A stretch of DNA of 64,000 bases from the NCBI GenBank assembly GCA_020634135.1, contig JACKCG010000002.1, forward strand, positions 372,001 to 436,000, given 5' to 3'. The DNA is from Anaerolineaceae bacterium. GTDB taxonomy: Bacteria; Chloroflexota; Anaerolineae; Aggregatilineales; Phototrophicaceae. Shown here piece by piece: positions 41,974 through 50,688 of this stretch. A program made the translations under genes and the position numbers. Position 1 is the first letter of the stretch. The number at the start of each line of letters is the position of its first letter. The notes beneath the pieces are model-generated. The model was not told the DNA's origin, made no database searches, and saw only the letters and a program-made list of their open reading frames with translations.

Positions 41974-43139
41974 TCACCCCTGTAACGCCACCCGCACCCG
42001 TTCGAGCGCCTCGGTCAGGGTGGCGCGCGGGCAGGCGTAATTCAGGCGCACGAAGCCTTCACCGCCAGGGCCGAAGTCCTTGCCGTTGTTAAAGCCGACT
42101 CGCGCTTTCTCCAGGAAGAAGTGGTACGGGTCGGGTTCCAGGTTGGCCTCCCGGCAGTCCAGCCACGCCAGATACGTCCCTTCGGGGCAGGTCGTGTAGA
42201 TGCCCGGCAGATTCTGCTGCACGTAATCCACCAGATAGTCGCGGTTAGCAGTCAGGTAGGCCAGCGCCTCGTCCAGCCAGGGCTGGCACTCGGTATAAGC
42301 GGTCTGCGCCGCCGCGTAGCCCAGGCCGCTGGGATGGCTGACAAAACCCGCCGCCGCCTGATTGAAGCGTTTGGCGATGTCCGCGTTGGTCGTAATCGCA
42401 AAGGCCACATCCAGCGTGGGCATGTTGAAGCTCTTGCTGGGGGACATCAGCGTGATACAGCGATCCGCGATTTCGGGAGAGAGACTCGCAAACGGGATAT
42501 GCGTCTGGCCGGGCGTGAGCAGGTCACAGTGAATCTCGTCGGAACATACGATCAGGTCGTGGCGCAGGCAGATTTCCGCCAGCCGTTCCAGTTCCCACCG
42601 CTGGTAAACGCGCCCCACCGGGTTATGCGGATTGCAGAACAGGAACAGCTTCGTGTCCGGTGTGATGGCCGCTTCAAAAGCATCAAAGTCAATTTCGTAG
42701 CGGATGATGCCGTTTTCGTCGCGCTTGTAGACCACTTCCGCCGCCACGATGGTCTGGTGGTTATTCGCAGCAGCACTCAGGAAGGGTGGGTAATTCGGCA
42801 CCTGCATCAGCACGCTGCCACCGTCCCCACCAAAGGCGCGACAGGTCACATTCAGGGCGCTCACCAGGTTAGGTACGAACGTGATCTGCGGGAGGTAATC
42901 TCCCAATCGTACAGCCGTTTTATTCTTTCAACGATGGTCTGCCGCAGCGGCGGTGAGTCCATCTCGTAGCCAAACTGCCCGGTGGCAACCCGCGCTTGCA
43001 GTGTGCGGATGATCGGCTCGGCGGAAGCGAAATCCATGTCGGCCACCCACAGCGGCAGTACATCCGGCTCATACGTTTATCCATTTCTCAGCGTGCAGGG
43101 GGGCGGCGGTCAGGGGATGGCATCAAAATCAATGGTCAT
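41974..43139 (-). pseudogene. PatB/MalY-type PLP aminotransferase, frameshifted
   Basis: The reading frame begins MTIDFDAIP at 43139, is interrupted near 43112 and 43100, and resumes as LHAEKWIN and then YEPDVLPLWVADMDFAS. It shifts again near 42890 and then stays open to 41974. Joined, it gives a fold-type I PLP enzyme close to cystathionine beta-lyases such as PatB and MalY: WVADMDF at the N-terminus and SPSKSFNMPTLDVAF with the PLP-binding Lys. About four single-base events lie within 250 bp, partly in C runs. Family PatB/MalY proteins are full-length beta C-S lyases. Here either the gene has decayed or this stretch has read errors. Confidence 0.75.
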
Positions 43140-43193
43140 GGTTTGCTTTTCTCTTTGAATGTAAAACAAGACTTGGGGACCTGCTTATACGTT

Positions 43194-43232
43194 TGCGGGG
43201 AGGGTTGGGGAGAGTAATAGACCCTCCCCGCA
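43194..43232. repeat. Perfect 12-bp stem-loop of the dispersed CCCTCCCC family
   Basis: TGCGGGGAGGGT (43194-43205) and ACCCTCCCCGCA (43221-43232) form a perfect stem. The text resembles GC-rich hairpins at 13520-13549, about 14150-14190 and 47897-48000. It lies in the gap before the patB pseudogene. Confidence 0.65.
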
Positions 43233-43379
43233 GAAATACATATGCCTTTGCATCCTGGAGGAGATTTCGCGGTTGACCGAGCAGGTCGTTTGGCGGGCGC
43301 AATGTATTGCCCTTACCGGCCTTCCGAACCGGACAGTTGTCCCTTGTCCTGATGCTAATACCTGGCACATTTAACGAAT

Positions 43380-45128
43380 TTAATCATCATCCTCCGGCGC
43401 GAGGAAGGCCTGCCAGGGGCCTTGCATCCCACTGTCGGTCACGCCGTAGTAAACGCGGATTTTGCCGTTATCTTTCTGCACCAGATCATAGCGAATTGTA
43501 CCGCCGCGCTCGTAACGTGACCACAGACCAATCTCGCCGCGCCATTCCACTTTGTCGGCCTTGACCGGATTCCCGGCGTGCTGCTTGATGGCATAGCCCC
43601 ACAAGCGCCGCGCTGAGGAGCGGGTGACGTTTTTGACGATATTACCGTTGCGCAGGTCGCGCATGATGTAGTAGCGGGTATCGCCGCGCTGTTCGCTGCC
43701 GATAATCTCCACACCAGCGGTGGGCGGCGCGATTCCGGGCGGTTCGCTATCGGCCACCACCGCCGTCGGGGATTCGGGCAACGCGGGGGGAGTCGGCGTC
43801 TCAGTTTCAACGTCACTGCTGTTTTCCAACCCATGCTTGACCAGACTCACGATCTCATCGCGCACGGCCAGACTGGTATCGGCTTCGTCCCGCACGTAAA
43901 TTTTATTGTCGTCAATCGCGTAGGGACGCTCATCACCCGAAGGCACCTGGATACGAATAATCGGTTTGCCGCCGGTTTCCTGCACATCCACTTCTACATC
44001 CAGCGTCGGGCTAATCATGCGGGCGATTTCGCTCTGAAGCTGTTCCACCGACTCGGCGGGTTTCTCGATCCCGATAGGATTCTTTTTGGTACTGGAACTC
44101 AGCCCCACGTACACCGTGCCACCGTTGGTATTGGCGAAGGCGCACACATCGGCAATGATGGCATACAGACGGCCACCATGCCGGGTCATCTGTTCGTGGA
44201 ACGACTGCACCAGGGTTTCCCCCTCTTCACGGGCCACCTGAATATAGTCGTAGGGGTTCTTAGCCGCTGTGTAAGGCCGTGAGCGCGAAAAATCCGCGCC
44301 CTGGAACATTTCCAGCAGACTCTCAAACGAGCGTTCCGCCAGCAGCACCTCAGTAACGCGATCCCCGATTCCCTGGTGGGTGTATTTGCCACCTTTGTCG
44401 GTGACAGCATTGATGCGGTGCGCGTCCGACCCCTGAATACAACGCATCCGGCGCGGATAGGCCGATTTCGTGCCATTGAAAAACCGTTCGGTAGACATCC
44501 GCCCCTTGCGTTCCAGGTCGGTGACTTCCAGCGCGTGCAGGTTGCGATCCTGGGTATAGGCGATTTTCGTCTGGCCGCCGAAGTCAAAGCCGCGCATAGC
44601 AACCCCGTGCGCACTGTTGGCATGAGCGGCGATACAGATGCCCCCCGCCCCGTTAATCATGTTGTAGGCCGTGAGTACGTCGGATGACGCCCCCACCTCG
44701 GAATTCCCTTCATCCAGCACGGCAGGCGGCACATTCAGGCTCAAGAGCAGATGCTCGACCTGGCGCAGCGGCGTCTGCGGGGAAAAAATGCCGAGGATAT
44801 GAAAACCGAACGTCGCGGTGAACTCGAACCCTGGCAGCACCAAGACCTTATCCAGCAGACGGCGGTACTCTTGCAGCGTCCGCAGTTCGTCCGGCTGCGC
44901 CCGCCCCATCTGCTCCAGGAAAGTCAGCTGTTCAATCTCGCGCATCATGGCGGCATAACCGGACACCGTGTTATGGTCGGTAAAAGCGATGATGTCTAAG
45001 CCGCGAAACTCGGCCTTGCGGAGCATATCGAGGTAGGAAATATGGGGTTCCTGGTAATCCGCCGATGCAGGGGTGTGTAAATGTAAATCAACCCGGAACC
45101 ATTGCATCCGGGATTTTTTTCTAGCCAT
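43380..45128 (-). CDS. PHP-domain phosphoesterase fused to AlbA_2 (Schlafen-like) domain
   Basis: A 582-residue fusion. The N-terminal PHP metal-dependent phosphoesterase/nuclease domain (about residues 8-290) shows DLHLHTPASADY, AFTDHNTVSG, AAHANSAHG and QGSDAHRI, enough for a complete metal centre. The AlbA_2 domain (about 300-440) has CAFANTNGGTVYVGLSS and ends in IYVRDEADTSLA, the usual nucleic-acid-binding pattern. A Pro-rich linker (about 445-490) leads to a C-terminal domain of about 90 residues that I do not recognise. A single-domain response regulator lies 63 bp upstream on the same strand. The substrate is unknown. Confidence 0.8.
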   Translation of the reverse strand: MARKKSRMQWFRVDLHLHTPASADYQEPHISYLDMLRKAEFRGLDIIAFTDHNTVSGYAAMMREIEQLTFLEQMGRAQPDELRTLQEYRRLLDKVLVLPGFEFTATFGFHILGIFSPQTPLRQVEHLLLSLNVPPAVLDEGNSEVGASSDVLTAYNMINGAGGICIAAHANSAHGVAMRGFDFGGQTKIAYTQDRNLHALEVTDLERKGRMSTERFFNGTKSAYPRRMRCIQGSDAHRINAVTDKGGKYTHQGIGDRVTEVLLAERSFESLLEMFQGADFSRSRPYTAAKNPYDYIQVAREEGETLVQSFHEQMTRHGGRLYAIIADVCAFANTNGGTVYVGLSSSTKKNPIGIEKPAESVEQLQSEIARMISPTLDVEVDVQETGGKPIIRIQVPSGDERPYAIDDNKIYVRDEADTSLAVRDEIVSLVKHGLENSSDVETETPTPPALPESPTAVVADSEPPGIAPPTAGVEIIGSEQRGDTRYYIMRDLRNGNIVKNVTRSSARRLWGYAIKQHAGNPVKADKVEWRGEIGLWSRYERGGTIRYDLVQKDNGKIRVYYGVTDSGMQGPWQAFLAPEDDD

Positions 45129-45191
45129 ATATAAATAAACTCTCCCAGCCGCCAGGGCTGTAGATTCGGTCTTTTCCGCCTGGATTACAGA

Positions 45192-45551
45192 TTATGAACC
45201 GGCGATCAGACGATTAAAGAGACCGGGTAGCTCACCGGGTTCAAACGGTTTAATCAGGAAGGTATTGGCCCCTGCTTCCCGCACTTCGTCCTCTACGTCC
45301 AGGCCAGAGGTCATCACAATCGGTGTGCTGCTGAACCGGTCATGTTTGCGGAGTTCGATTAATACGTCCACCCCGTCCATATCCGATAAGTGATAATCCA
45401 TCAGGAAGATGTCCGGGTTCACCTGTTCCGCAGTAGGGATGACATCCGCGCCGCGGGTAGCGACTTCTACCTCAAATCCATCTAATTCCAGAAGTGTCTG
45501 GAGCAGTTTGACCGTATTCCGATCATCATCAACAAGCATGACTTTTGGCAA
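45192..45551 (-). CDS. Single-domain response regulator beside the PHP-AlbA_2 gene
   Basis: A 119-residue CheY-like receiver. It has VMLVDDDRNTVKLL, the phospho-acceptor Asp in IFLMDYHLSDMDG near residue 52, the switch residue in IVMTSGLDVEDE and the Lys in TFLIKPFEPGEL. The TTG at 45551 is chosen because it follows GAGGG at 7 nt and gives the normal length. An ATG at 45617 would add 22 residues without a ribosome-binding site. No kinase is nearby. It lies 63 bp upstream of the PHP-AlbA_2 fusion in the same direction, suggesting joint expression. Confidence 0.8.
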   Translation of the reverse strand: MPKVMLVDDDRNTVKLLQTLLELDGFEVEVATRGADVIPTAEQVNPDIFLMDYHLSDMDGVDVLIELRKHDRFSSTPIVMTSGLDVEDEVREAGANTFLIKPFEPGELPGLFNRLIAGS

Positions 45552-45763
45552 AATATTACCCTCGGTTTCTGGCTGCAAGCCTGAATGCTGTGTGCTAAAA
45601 GATGAGTGGCGAGCCACCCCTTCCGCTGTTCTTAACTTTGCCCATCTCCGCCCCGAAGGGTAGGGACTTCACACAATCGCTGGTGTCCCCGACCAGATTC
45701 ATCTTACGAGTTTACCTATTTTAGCAAATACTGTCCAGTCAGTATATTACACGGCACATAAAT

Positions 45764-45790
45764 AAAAACGCCATCTCGAAAGATGGCGTC
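45764..45790 (-). terminator. Rho-independent terminator after the cold-shock gene
   Basis: On the minus strand a 9-bp stem with a 4-nt TTCG loop, formed by plus-strand ACGCCATCT (45768-45776) and AGATGGCGT (45781-45789), is followed by a T5 run. The tetraloop and T run make it a strong terminator 24 bp after the stop. Confidence 0.93.
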
Positions 45791-45813
45791 TTGATACGCA
45801 ACGATTGGCGTGC

Positions 45814-46023
45814 TTAGAGCGGCACAACCTGCGTGGCCTGCGGCCCTTTCGGTCCCTGCTCAACGGTGAATTCGACGCGCTGGCCTTCTTCTAATGACCG
45901 GTAGCCCGACGACTGGATGGCGGAGAAATGAACGAAGACATCTGCGCCGCCTTCACGCTCGATGAAACCAAAACCCTTGGTGGCGTTAAACCACTTGACT
46001 GTTCCTTGAATACGGTCAGACAT
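45814..46023 (-). CDS. Cold-shock protein (CspA family)
   Basis: A 69-residue five-stranded OB-fold protein that binds single-stranded RNA and DNA and melts RNA structure. RNP1 is KGFGFIE near residue 16, and RNP2 is VFVHFSAI near 28. Opening with [14 protein letters not shown] and the final ATQVVPL are classic. The ATG follows AGGAGGTACGGC. An ATG 39 nt upstream is rejected. The promoter and a long leader of about 112 nt lie upstream, as is usual for cold-shock genes whose leader senses temperature. Confidence 0.95.
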   Translation of the reverse strand: MSDRIQGTVKWFNATKGFGFIEREGGADVFVHFSAIQSSGYRSLEEGQRVEFTVEQGPKGPQATQVVPL

Positions 46024-46141
46024 GCCGTACCTCCTGTAAAACTGCCTGCCTTGCGGAGGCAAAAACGATAATAATAGAACGGCATGTACCCTAACCTGTC
46101 ATGCAACAGAACGTGAACCTGCTGCGTTCTATAAACACGGT

Positions 46142-46170
46142 ATTTTAGTTTAGACCTATGCGCCTGTCAA
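46142..46170 (-). promoter_or_regulatory. Consensus promoter of the cold-shock gene
   Basis: On the minus strand TTGACA (46170-46165) and TAAAAT (46147-46142) are separated by exactly 17 bp. The predicted start site is near 46135, giving an untranslated leader of about 112 nt to the ATG at 46023. Confidence 0.85.
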
Positions 46171-46186
46171 GCCAGAAATTAGCCGC

Positions 46187-47719
46187 TTATAAGAACAACC
46201 GCGGGAAGCGCCGCCGCAGCCTCAGCAATATGCGAACGACCCGGTAGGTGAAATCATCCAGCAGCGCCAATTTGGGGCGGTCAAGCATCTGGTTGTCGAG
46301 CAGAACCGCTTGCGGCCTGACAAACCGCATCAGCCCCTCCGGGCCATTCCGTCGCCCCATGCCGCTGTGCTTTACCCCGCCCATCGGGAGCGCTGTTGTG
46401 CCGAATATCCAGTGTGTCGTATTGATGTGGACATCGCCACTTTCAATCTGCGTGGCGATTGCTTCGGCGCGTTTCATATCCCTGCTGTGAATAGACGCCG
46501 AAAGCCCATATTCACTGTCATTTGCCAGGCGAACGGCTTCCTGCGCGTTCTCCACACACATAATGGGCACCAGCGGGCCGAATGTTTCCTCCCGCATCAC
46601 CTGCATGGAGTGATCCACATCCACCAGAATCGTTGGCTCAAAGAACAGTGGGCCTAAATCCGGGCGGCGCTTACCGCCAAAAATCACTTTCGCGCCCTTT
46701 TCTACCGCGTCCGCAATGTGCGCCTCGGTACGCGCCAGTTCGTGTTCGCTTGTCATACTGCCCATGTGTACGTCTATGCCGTCTCCTGTGCCGAGGTTGA
46801 CCCGCTGGACGTAGTGCTGGATACGCTCGACGAAGTGGTCATAAACAGCCCGTTCGACATAGATACGCTCAGTGCTGACACACACCTGCCCGCTGTTTTC
46901 CAGCGCGCCCGCCAGAGCGCCGCTGGCCGCCATGTCAATGTTGGCGTCTTTTAAGATAATCATCGGGTCTTTGCCGCCCAATTCCAGGCTGATGGGAATC
47001 AAGCGTTCGGCAGCCCGCATGGCGATGCGGCGGCCTGTATGGGTGCTGCCGGTGAATGCCACATAGTCTACCTGTTCGACGACTGCCGCCCCGGTTCGGC
47101 CATCGCCGGTCAGCACCTGTACCACGTCACGAGGAATGCCGACCTGATACATCATCTCTACAACCTTCAAGGATGTGAACGGGGTAAGTTCACTTGGCTT
47201 GAGCAGGACCGTATTGCCTGCAATCATTGCCGGGAGCAAGTCCTGCCAGGCGTTCAGCAGGGGGTAGTTCCAGGGTGTGATAAACCCGCAGACACCATAG
47301 GGCTTGTAATACAGCCTGGCCTTATGCTTGACCGGCACACCGGAGCGGCGCGTTTGTGGGCGCAGCAGGCGCGGCGCATGGTGGATATAGTACAGGGCAG
47401 TATTGTAAATGACCCCCACTTCCATAAAAGCGCTGGTCTCCGTTTTGCCCATCTCGTCGCGGATTGCCTGGATAATTTCTGACTGTTTTTCCCACAACAG
47501 GTCAACCCAGGCCAGAATCAACTTGCCACGCGCTTTAACCCCCAGGGCATTCCATGCCTGTTGAGCAGCTTTCGCCCGCAGAAATGCAGCACGCACCTCT
47601 TCCGGCGTGGTGATCGGTGTCTGTCCTATGCTGTTTCCGGTTATCGGATTTGTAACGACAATATATTCTCGATCAACACCCATATTTCTGATCGATTCCG
47701 GGGATTCCACGACAGTCAT
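46187..47719 (-). CDS. Aldehyde dehydrogenase superfamily protein
   Basis: A 510-residue NAD(P)-dependent dehydrogenase. Landmarks are FTGSTHTGRRI near residue 225 (cofactor), LELGGKDPMIIL near 250 with the general-base Glu, and GQVCVSTERIYVE near 284 with the catalytic Cys. Family members with this set oxidise aldehydes such as succinate semialdehyde or betaine aldehyde, and the exact substrate is not predictable. The ATG at 47719 follows TTGGAG at 9 nt. A perfect TATAAT lies about 20 nt before it, with a poor -35. The C-terminal tail is unusually rich in Arg and hydrophobic residues (YRVVRILLRLRRRFPRLFL), suggesting membrane contact. Confidence 0.9.
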   Translation of the reverse strand: MTVVESPESIRNMGVDREYIVVTNPITGNSIGQTPITTPEEVRAAFLRAKAAQQAWNALGVKARGKLILAWVDLLWEKQSEIIQAIRDEMGKTETSAFMEVGVIYNTALYYIHHAPRLLRPQTRRSGVPVKHKARLYYKPYGVCGFITPWNYPLLNAWQDLLPAMIAGNTVLLKPSELTPFTSLKVVEMMYQVGIPRDVVQVLTGDGRTGAAVVEQVDYVAFTGSTHTGRRIAMRAAERLIPISLELGGKDPMIILKDANIDMAASGALAGALENSGQVCVSTERIYVERAVYDHFVERIQHYVQRVNLGTGDGIDVHMGSMTSEHELARTEAHIADAVEKGAKVIFGGKRRPDLGPLFFEPTILVDVDHSMQVMREETFGPLVPIMCVENAQEAVRLANDSEYGLSASIHSRDMKRAEAIATQIESGDVHINTTHWIFGTTALPMGGVKHSGMGRRNGPEGLMRFVRPQAVLLDNQMLDRPKLALLDDFTYRVVRILLRLRRRFPRLFL

Positions 47720-47782
47720 ATCGCCGCACTCCAAGACTATATTATAGTGATCTGATTGTACCCCAGAGATGTGCTGAAGCAT

Positions 47783-48092
47783 AAAAAGAGGGCGGTGACA
47801 CAGGTGTCATATACAGCAAGTTAAGCGCGCCGAGGGATTGAATCCCTGATGATGGGATTATTGCATCCAATTTACCCTAAGACAGATTCGTTTTCCTTAC
47901 CCCTCCCTAACCCTCCCCGTAAACGGGGCGGGGACTGGTCAATGGAGGCCGACAAGTCGCCCCCGCTGGCGGGGGAGATTTAGAGGGGGTAAAAACCCCG
48001 GGAAAATAGGTAGGCTATGTCTTAACTTGCTGCATATGGAGGGCGGTGACACAGGTGTCATTCCGCCCCGCTTCTCTTGGAAGGGCTGCATT
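47783..48092. mobile_element. MITE-like element with 18-bp inverted repeats and 23-bp flanking duplication
   Basis: The core at 47808-48038 (231 bp) has terminal inverted repeats CATATACAGCAAGTTAAG (47808-47825) and its complement at 48021-48038, with one mismatch. The inside carries stacked GC-rich hairpins. A 23-bp direct duplication flanks it (47788-47810 and 48039-48061) and includes the palindrome TGACACAGGTGTCA. There is no open reading frame. It fits a non-autonomous insertion element, but so long a flanking duplication is unusual. The rest of the gap holds no gene. Confidence 0.65.
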
Positions 48093-48485
48093 TTAGGTTT
48101 GGGCAGGTGATGGTTGAGTTATGGGGCGGAACACCGACAACACGGATTTTTTCAGATGCGGCTGGGCAATACGACGAGCCATTGGAACGACGTGAATGCC
48201 GAAGTGATAGATTAAACGATCCACATACGGATTGTGAATCACGGCAACAAACTGAACATCCCCGTCTTGCGTTAATTCAAAATGATAGATCAGCACCCGC
48301 CGTGTGCCAGAGGGCCAGTGTTCTTCCACACGGGCAATCAGGCCGATTGACCATCCGGCTTCAATCAGCGTTACCAGGCTATCCGCACCAGTATACTGTT
48401 CTGATTGCGCGTGCCAGTGGTGGTACACGCGCATACTTCCAATGACCTGAGGTAAACTCTGCGCTGTTATCATAAATCGTCCCAT
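48093..48485 (-). CDS. Protein of unknown function
   Basis: A protein of about 130 residues that I do not recognise. It begins MGRFMITAQSLPQ, contains several aromatic and His residues (MRVYHHWHAQSEQY) and a beta-strand pattern such as RRVLIYHFEL and VQFVAVIHNPYV. There is no signal peptide or membrane helix. The ribosome-binding site is weak for both candidate starts (48485 and 48473). Strong composition and an uninterrupted frame support a real gene. It is downstream of nothing obvious, and the MITE-like element lies just after its stop. Confidence 0.5.
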   Translation of the reverse strand: MGRFMITAQSLPQVIGSMRVYHHWHAQSEQYTGADSLVTLIEAGWSIGLIARVEEHWPSGTRRVLIYHFELTQDGDVQFVAVIHNPYVDRLIYHFGIHVVPMARRIAQPHLKKSVLSVFRPITQPSPAQT

Positions 48486-48747
48486 CTCACATGCCACTAG
48501 AACAAGTAAACTGGGTGAAAGCAGCGCCTCAATAGCCGAGGAAATTGCGGTGGGTATCATGAGGCTTGCTAGCGTATCAGAATTATCTCTCTATCATCCG
48601 CATCTGCGAATTTCTCTTTCACTTTTAGTATATAACACATTGTCGTTGTTTGATTGTTAAGTTTAAACAAGATTTTTCTGGTCGTGACTCAGAAATCGTT
48701 TTTTCTGTTATCGGTGTGGTTAGATGGGATAGGAAATTAGTCCGCCC

Positions 48748-49368
48748 TTACTCACTGAGGGCGGCTACCATCTGACGGAAGGCTGTTTTGTAATCGCCGG
48801 TAAAGTCAAAGCGCGGGCTGCGCCGGATAGCATCCGGTGGGGAAATGGGTGCCAGTTGGGCGATGGCGATGCGTTTACCTTTCTCCTTGAAAAACTGCCA
48901 GGCCGCCATCACCTGCTCATGTGCGGCACTGTGGGGGGAAAGCAGGACAACCATACGGTTACATTCCTTGAGTGCTGGATGAACACCTCCGGCCCAGTTG
49001 GTATTGTCGCTGTTTTCATGCAACCAGCTCGCAATACCGATCTTTTGCAGGTCGTCGGCAATCTGTTCTGCCAGCGCCGCGTCCTGTTCAGCAAATACGA
49101 TATAAGCCGTGTCCTGTGCCAACCGCGCCCGGTTATTTCCTGCTACCTGGACCGCTTCGGGGCGGTTCTGCATCTCGTGCGCGTCGGTTTTACCCATCCG
49201 AAACACGGTGCCACCACAATCCGGGCAGGTGCCGCGTGTGGCTGGCATCCCCCGCCGTGTCCATACCGGCTGCGGGTCTTCAATTTCGACTGTTTCTTTA
49301 CAGCGCACACAGTAGCCCTCAATTGCTTCGATGTCGTCCTCGATGTCCCAGTGCATCTGTTCGTTCAC
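48748..49368 (-). CDS. Zinc-ribbon (DUF5679-like) and TIR domain fusion
   Basis: A 206-residue protein. Residues 18-60 form a zinc ribbon, with YCVRCKETVEI and GTCPDCGGTVFRMG, as in DUF5679. Residues 85-195 form a TIR domain: AYIVFAEQDAALAEQIAD begins the first strand and helix, WLHENSDNTNWAG follows, and MVVLLSPHSAAHE is the fourth strand. Where active TIR enzymes have Ser-x-x-Trp-x-x-x-Glu, the sequence reads HEQVMAAW, with Ala at the catalytic Glu position by my alignment. TIR domains can cut NAD or assemble signalling complexes, and this one may be a scaffold. It has no TIR-partner gene next to it. Confidence 0.7.
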   Translation of the reverse strand: MNEQMHWDIEDDIEAIEGYCVRCKETVEIEDPQPVWTRRGMPATRGTCPDCGGTVFRMGKTDAHEMQNRPEAVQVAGNNRARLAQDTAYIVFAEQDAALAEQIADDLQKIGIASWLHENSDNTNWAGGVHPALKECNRMVVLLSPHSAAHEQVMAAWQFFKEKGKRIAIAQLAPISPPDAIRRSPRFDFTGDYKTAFRQMVAALSE

Positions 49369-49456
49369 GTTATTCCATCCTTTTCACCACACTGACCTGT
49401 TTGAATTTGGTTGCTGAAGCGCTCCGGTTGCTTTGGGAGTTTCCGATACAATCTTG

Positions 49457-49786
49457 TTACCCGCCGGTTTCCTGCTGCACATAAGCGACAGCTTCCGCCA
49501 GAAGTGGCCGGTGTGTTTCCAGATTCCCGGTTATAAGGACCCAATCTTTCCATACGCGCCCTGGCATTGGCTCGAATGGCTCAACCTGGCCGGTTGTTAG
49601 CAGGGTTTGCGCCCGTGCCTCACCAACTTTCACGATGACTCCCGTGTCGAACAGGCTGACTGCCAGCTTGCCATTCACTTTATAGCCCGGATAGCCAAAC
49701 ATCTTGCCCGGCGTTGCATTCGGTATATCGGCCATCGCCTGCCTGAGGAAAATCTCAAGTTCCGGCGGAAAAGTCCATTGTGGCAT
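49457..49786 (-). CDS. TfoX N-terminal domain-like protein
   Basis: A 109-residue protein similar to the TfoX/Sxy N-terminal alpha-beta domain. Features are the ATPGKMFGYPGYKVNGKLAV start and a YxxPxR-like segment EPMPGRVWKDWVLI. In gammaproteobacteria TfoX controls competence, but single-domain relatives elsewhere have no proven role. The ATG at 49786 follows GCGAGG at 6 nt; a GTG lies 3 nt before it. It lies 88 bp upstream of the TIR gene on the same strand. Confidence 0.7.
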   Translation of the reverse strand: MPQWTFPPELEIFLRQAMADIPNATPGKMFGYPGYKVNGKLAVSLFDTGVIVKVGEARAQTLLTTGQVEPFEPMPGRVWKDWVLITGNLETHRPLLAEAVAYVQQETGG

Positions 49787-50128
49787 CACGCACCTCGCAT
49801 CAGAACATTTCTTCTATCTGTAAAAATAATAGCGAAATTGACTTATGTCAAATTGGTTGGATACGCCGTGCAGGTGCTGCCGCTTTTATACTGCAATGGA
49901 CGCCGATATAATGATACTGGCAATTCCTCTGATTCTGTACTGGTCAGCGATCCATCTGCCGCCGGTGGGCGGGCAGGAGGGAGAGGAGACGCCACTCCTA
50001 AAATGAATAGTTGATAATAACGCTTTTGCAAACTGATGGAATGTAATGCGCTGGATAGGTGTTAAGGCTATCATTCAAGTGGATTATATACCGGGTGGAT
50101 TGTTCGAGCCGGTCTGGGGTAAAGACTT
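49787..50128. other. 342-bp gap before the surface-protein operon
   Basis: This gap holds no gene with a good start. Near its right end TTAAGG and TATATA are spaced by 17 bp and could be a weak promoter for the operon that starts at 50129. I see no repeat or structured RNA. Confidence 0.4.
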
Positions 50129-50656
50129 ATGATGTTTCGTTGGGTTCGTCGCTTGCTGATTCTGGCGCTGGTGGTTGCTGCTTTTGTGGCTGTCGCACTT
50201 TTTGGCTTGCAGATCGAAAAAGAACGGGCGCAGGGTCAGTATGACCTCCTGGTGACATTGGAGATCGAAACGGCGATAGCAAACGCATTGAATAATGCCA
50301 CACGGGCTGCTGAAGTTGAACTGCCCCAGTACCGGGTTATCATCCTGGGCGAAAATGAATCTCTGGAAAATGTCGCGCTCCTGTATAATACGACGGTGGA
50401 TGCGCTGCGGATGGCGAATGGTCTCCTCCCTGAGGTCACACACGGTTCTGGTGAACAGTTGATTGTCACCGAGGGAGTCTCCCGGTTAGAGCCACCGCGC
50501 CGTCTGTCTGTTTATACGGCGGTTGCCGGGGATACGCTCAGTACCCTTGCCAGCAATTTTGATGTACCCTTAGAAGTGTTGGAAATCGATAATCCGATAC
50601 TGGCCCGGCGCGGCCTGATACCAGGGGATACGGTTTTCATCGCAGAGGTTTTATAG
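50129..50656 (+). CDS. Membrane-anchored LysM protein
   Basis: A 175-residue protein with a basic N-terminus (FRWVRR) and one membrane helix at about residues 8-30, then an outer portion with two LysM-like modules. The first is RVIILGENESLENVALLYNT, and the second, YTAVAGDTLSTLASNFDV, is canonical and should bind glycan strands of peptidoglycan. It is the first gene of an operon with three DUF4397 proteins and may anchor or organise them at the wall. A start at 50132 is equally possible. Confidence 0.75.
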   Translation: MMFRWVRRLLILALVVAAFVAVALFGLQIEKERAQGQYDLLVTLEIETAIANALNNATRAAEVELPQYRVIILGENESLENVALLYNTTVDALRMANGLLPEVTHGSGEQLIVTEGVSRLEPPRRLSVYTAVAGDTLSTLASNFDVPLEVLEIDNPILARRGLIPGDTVFIAEVL

Positions 50657-50688
50657 TCGGTTGTGCCTGAAAAGACAGGAACGGGATA

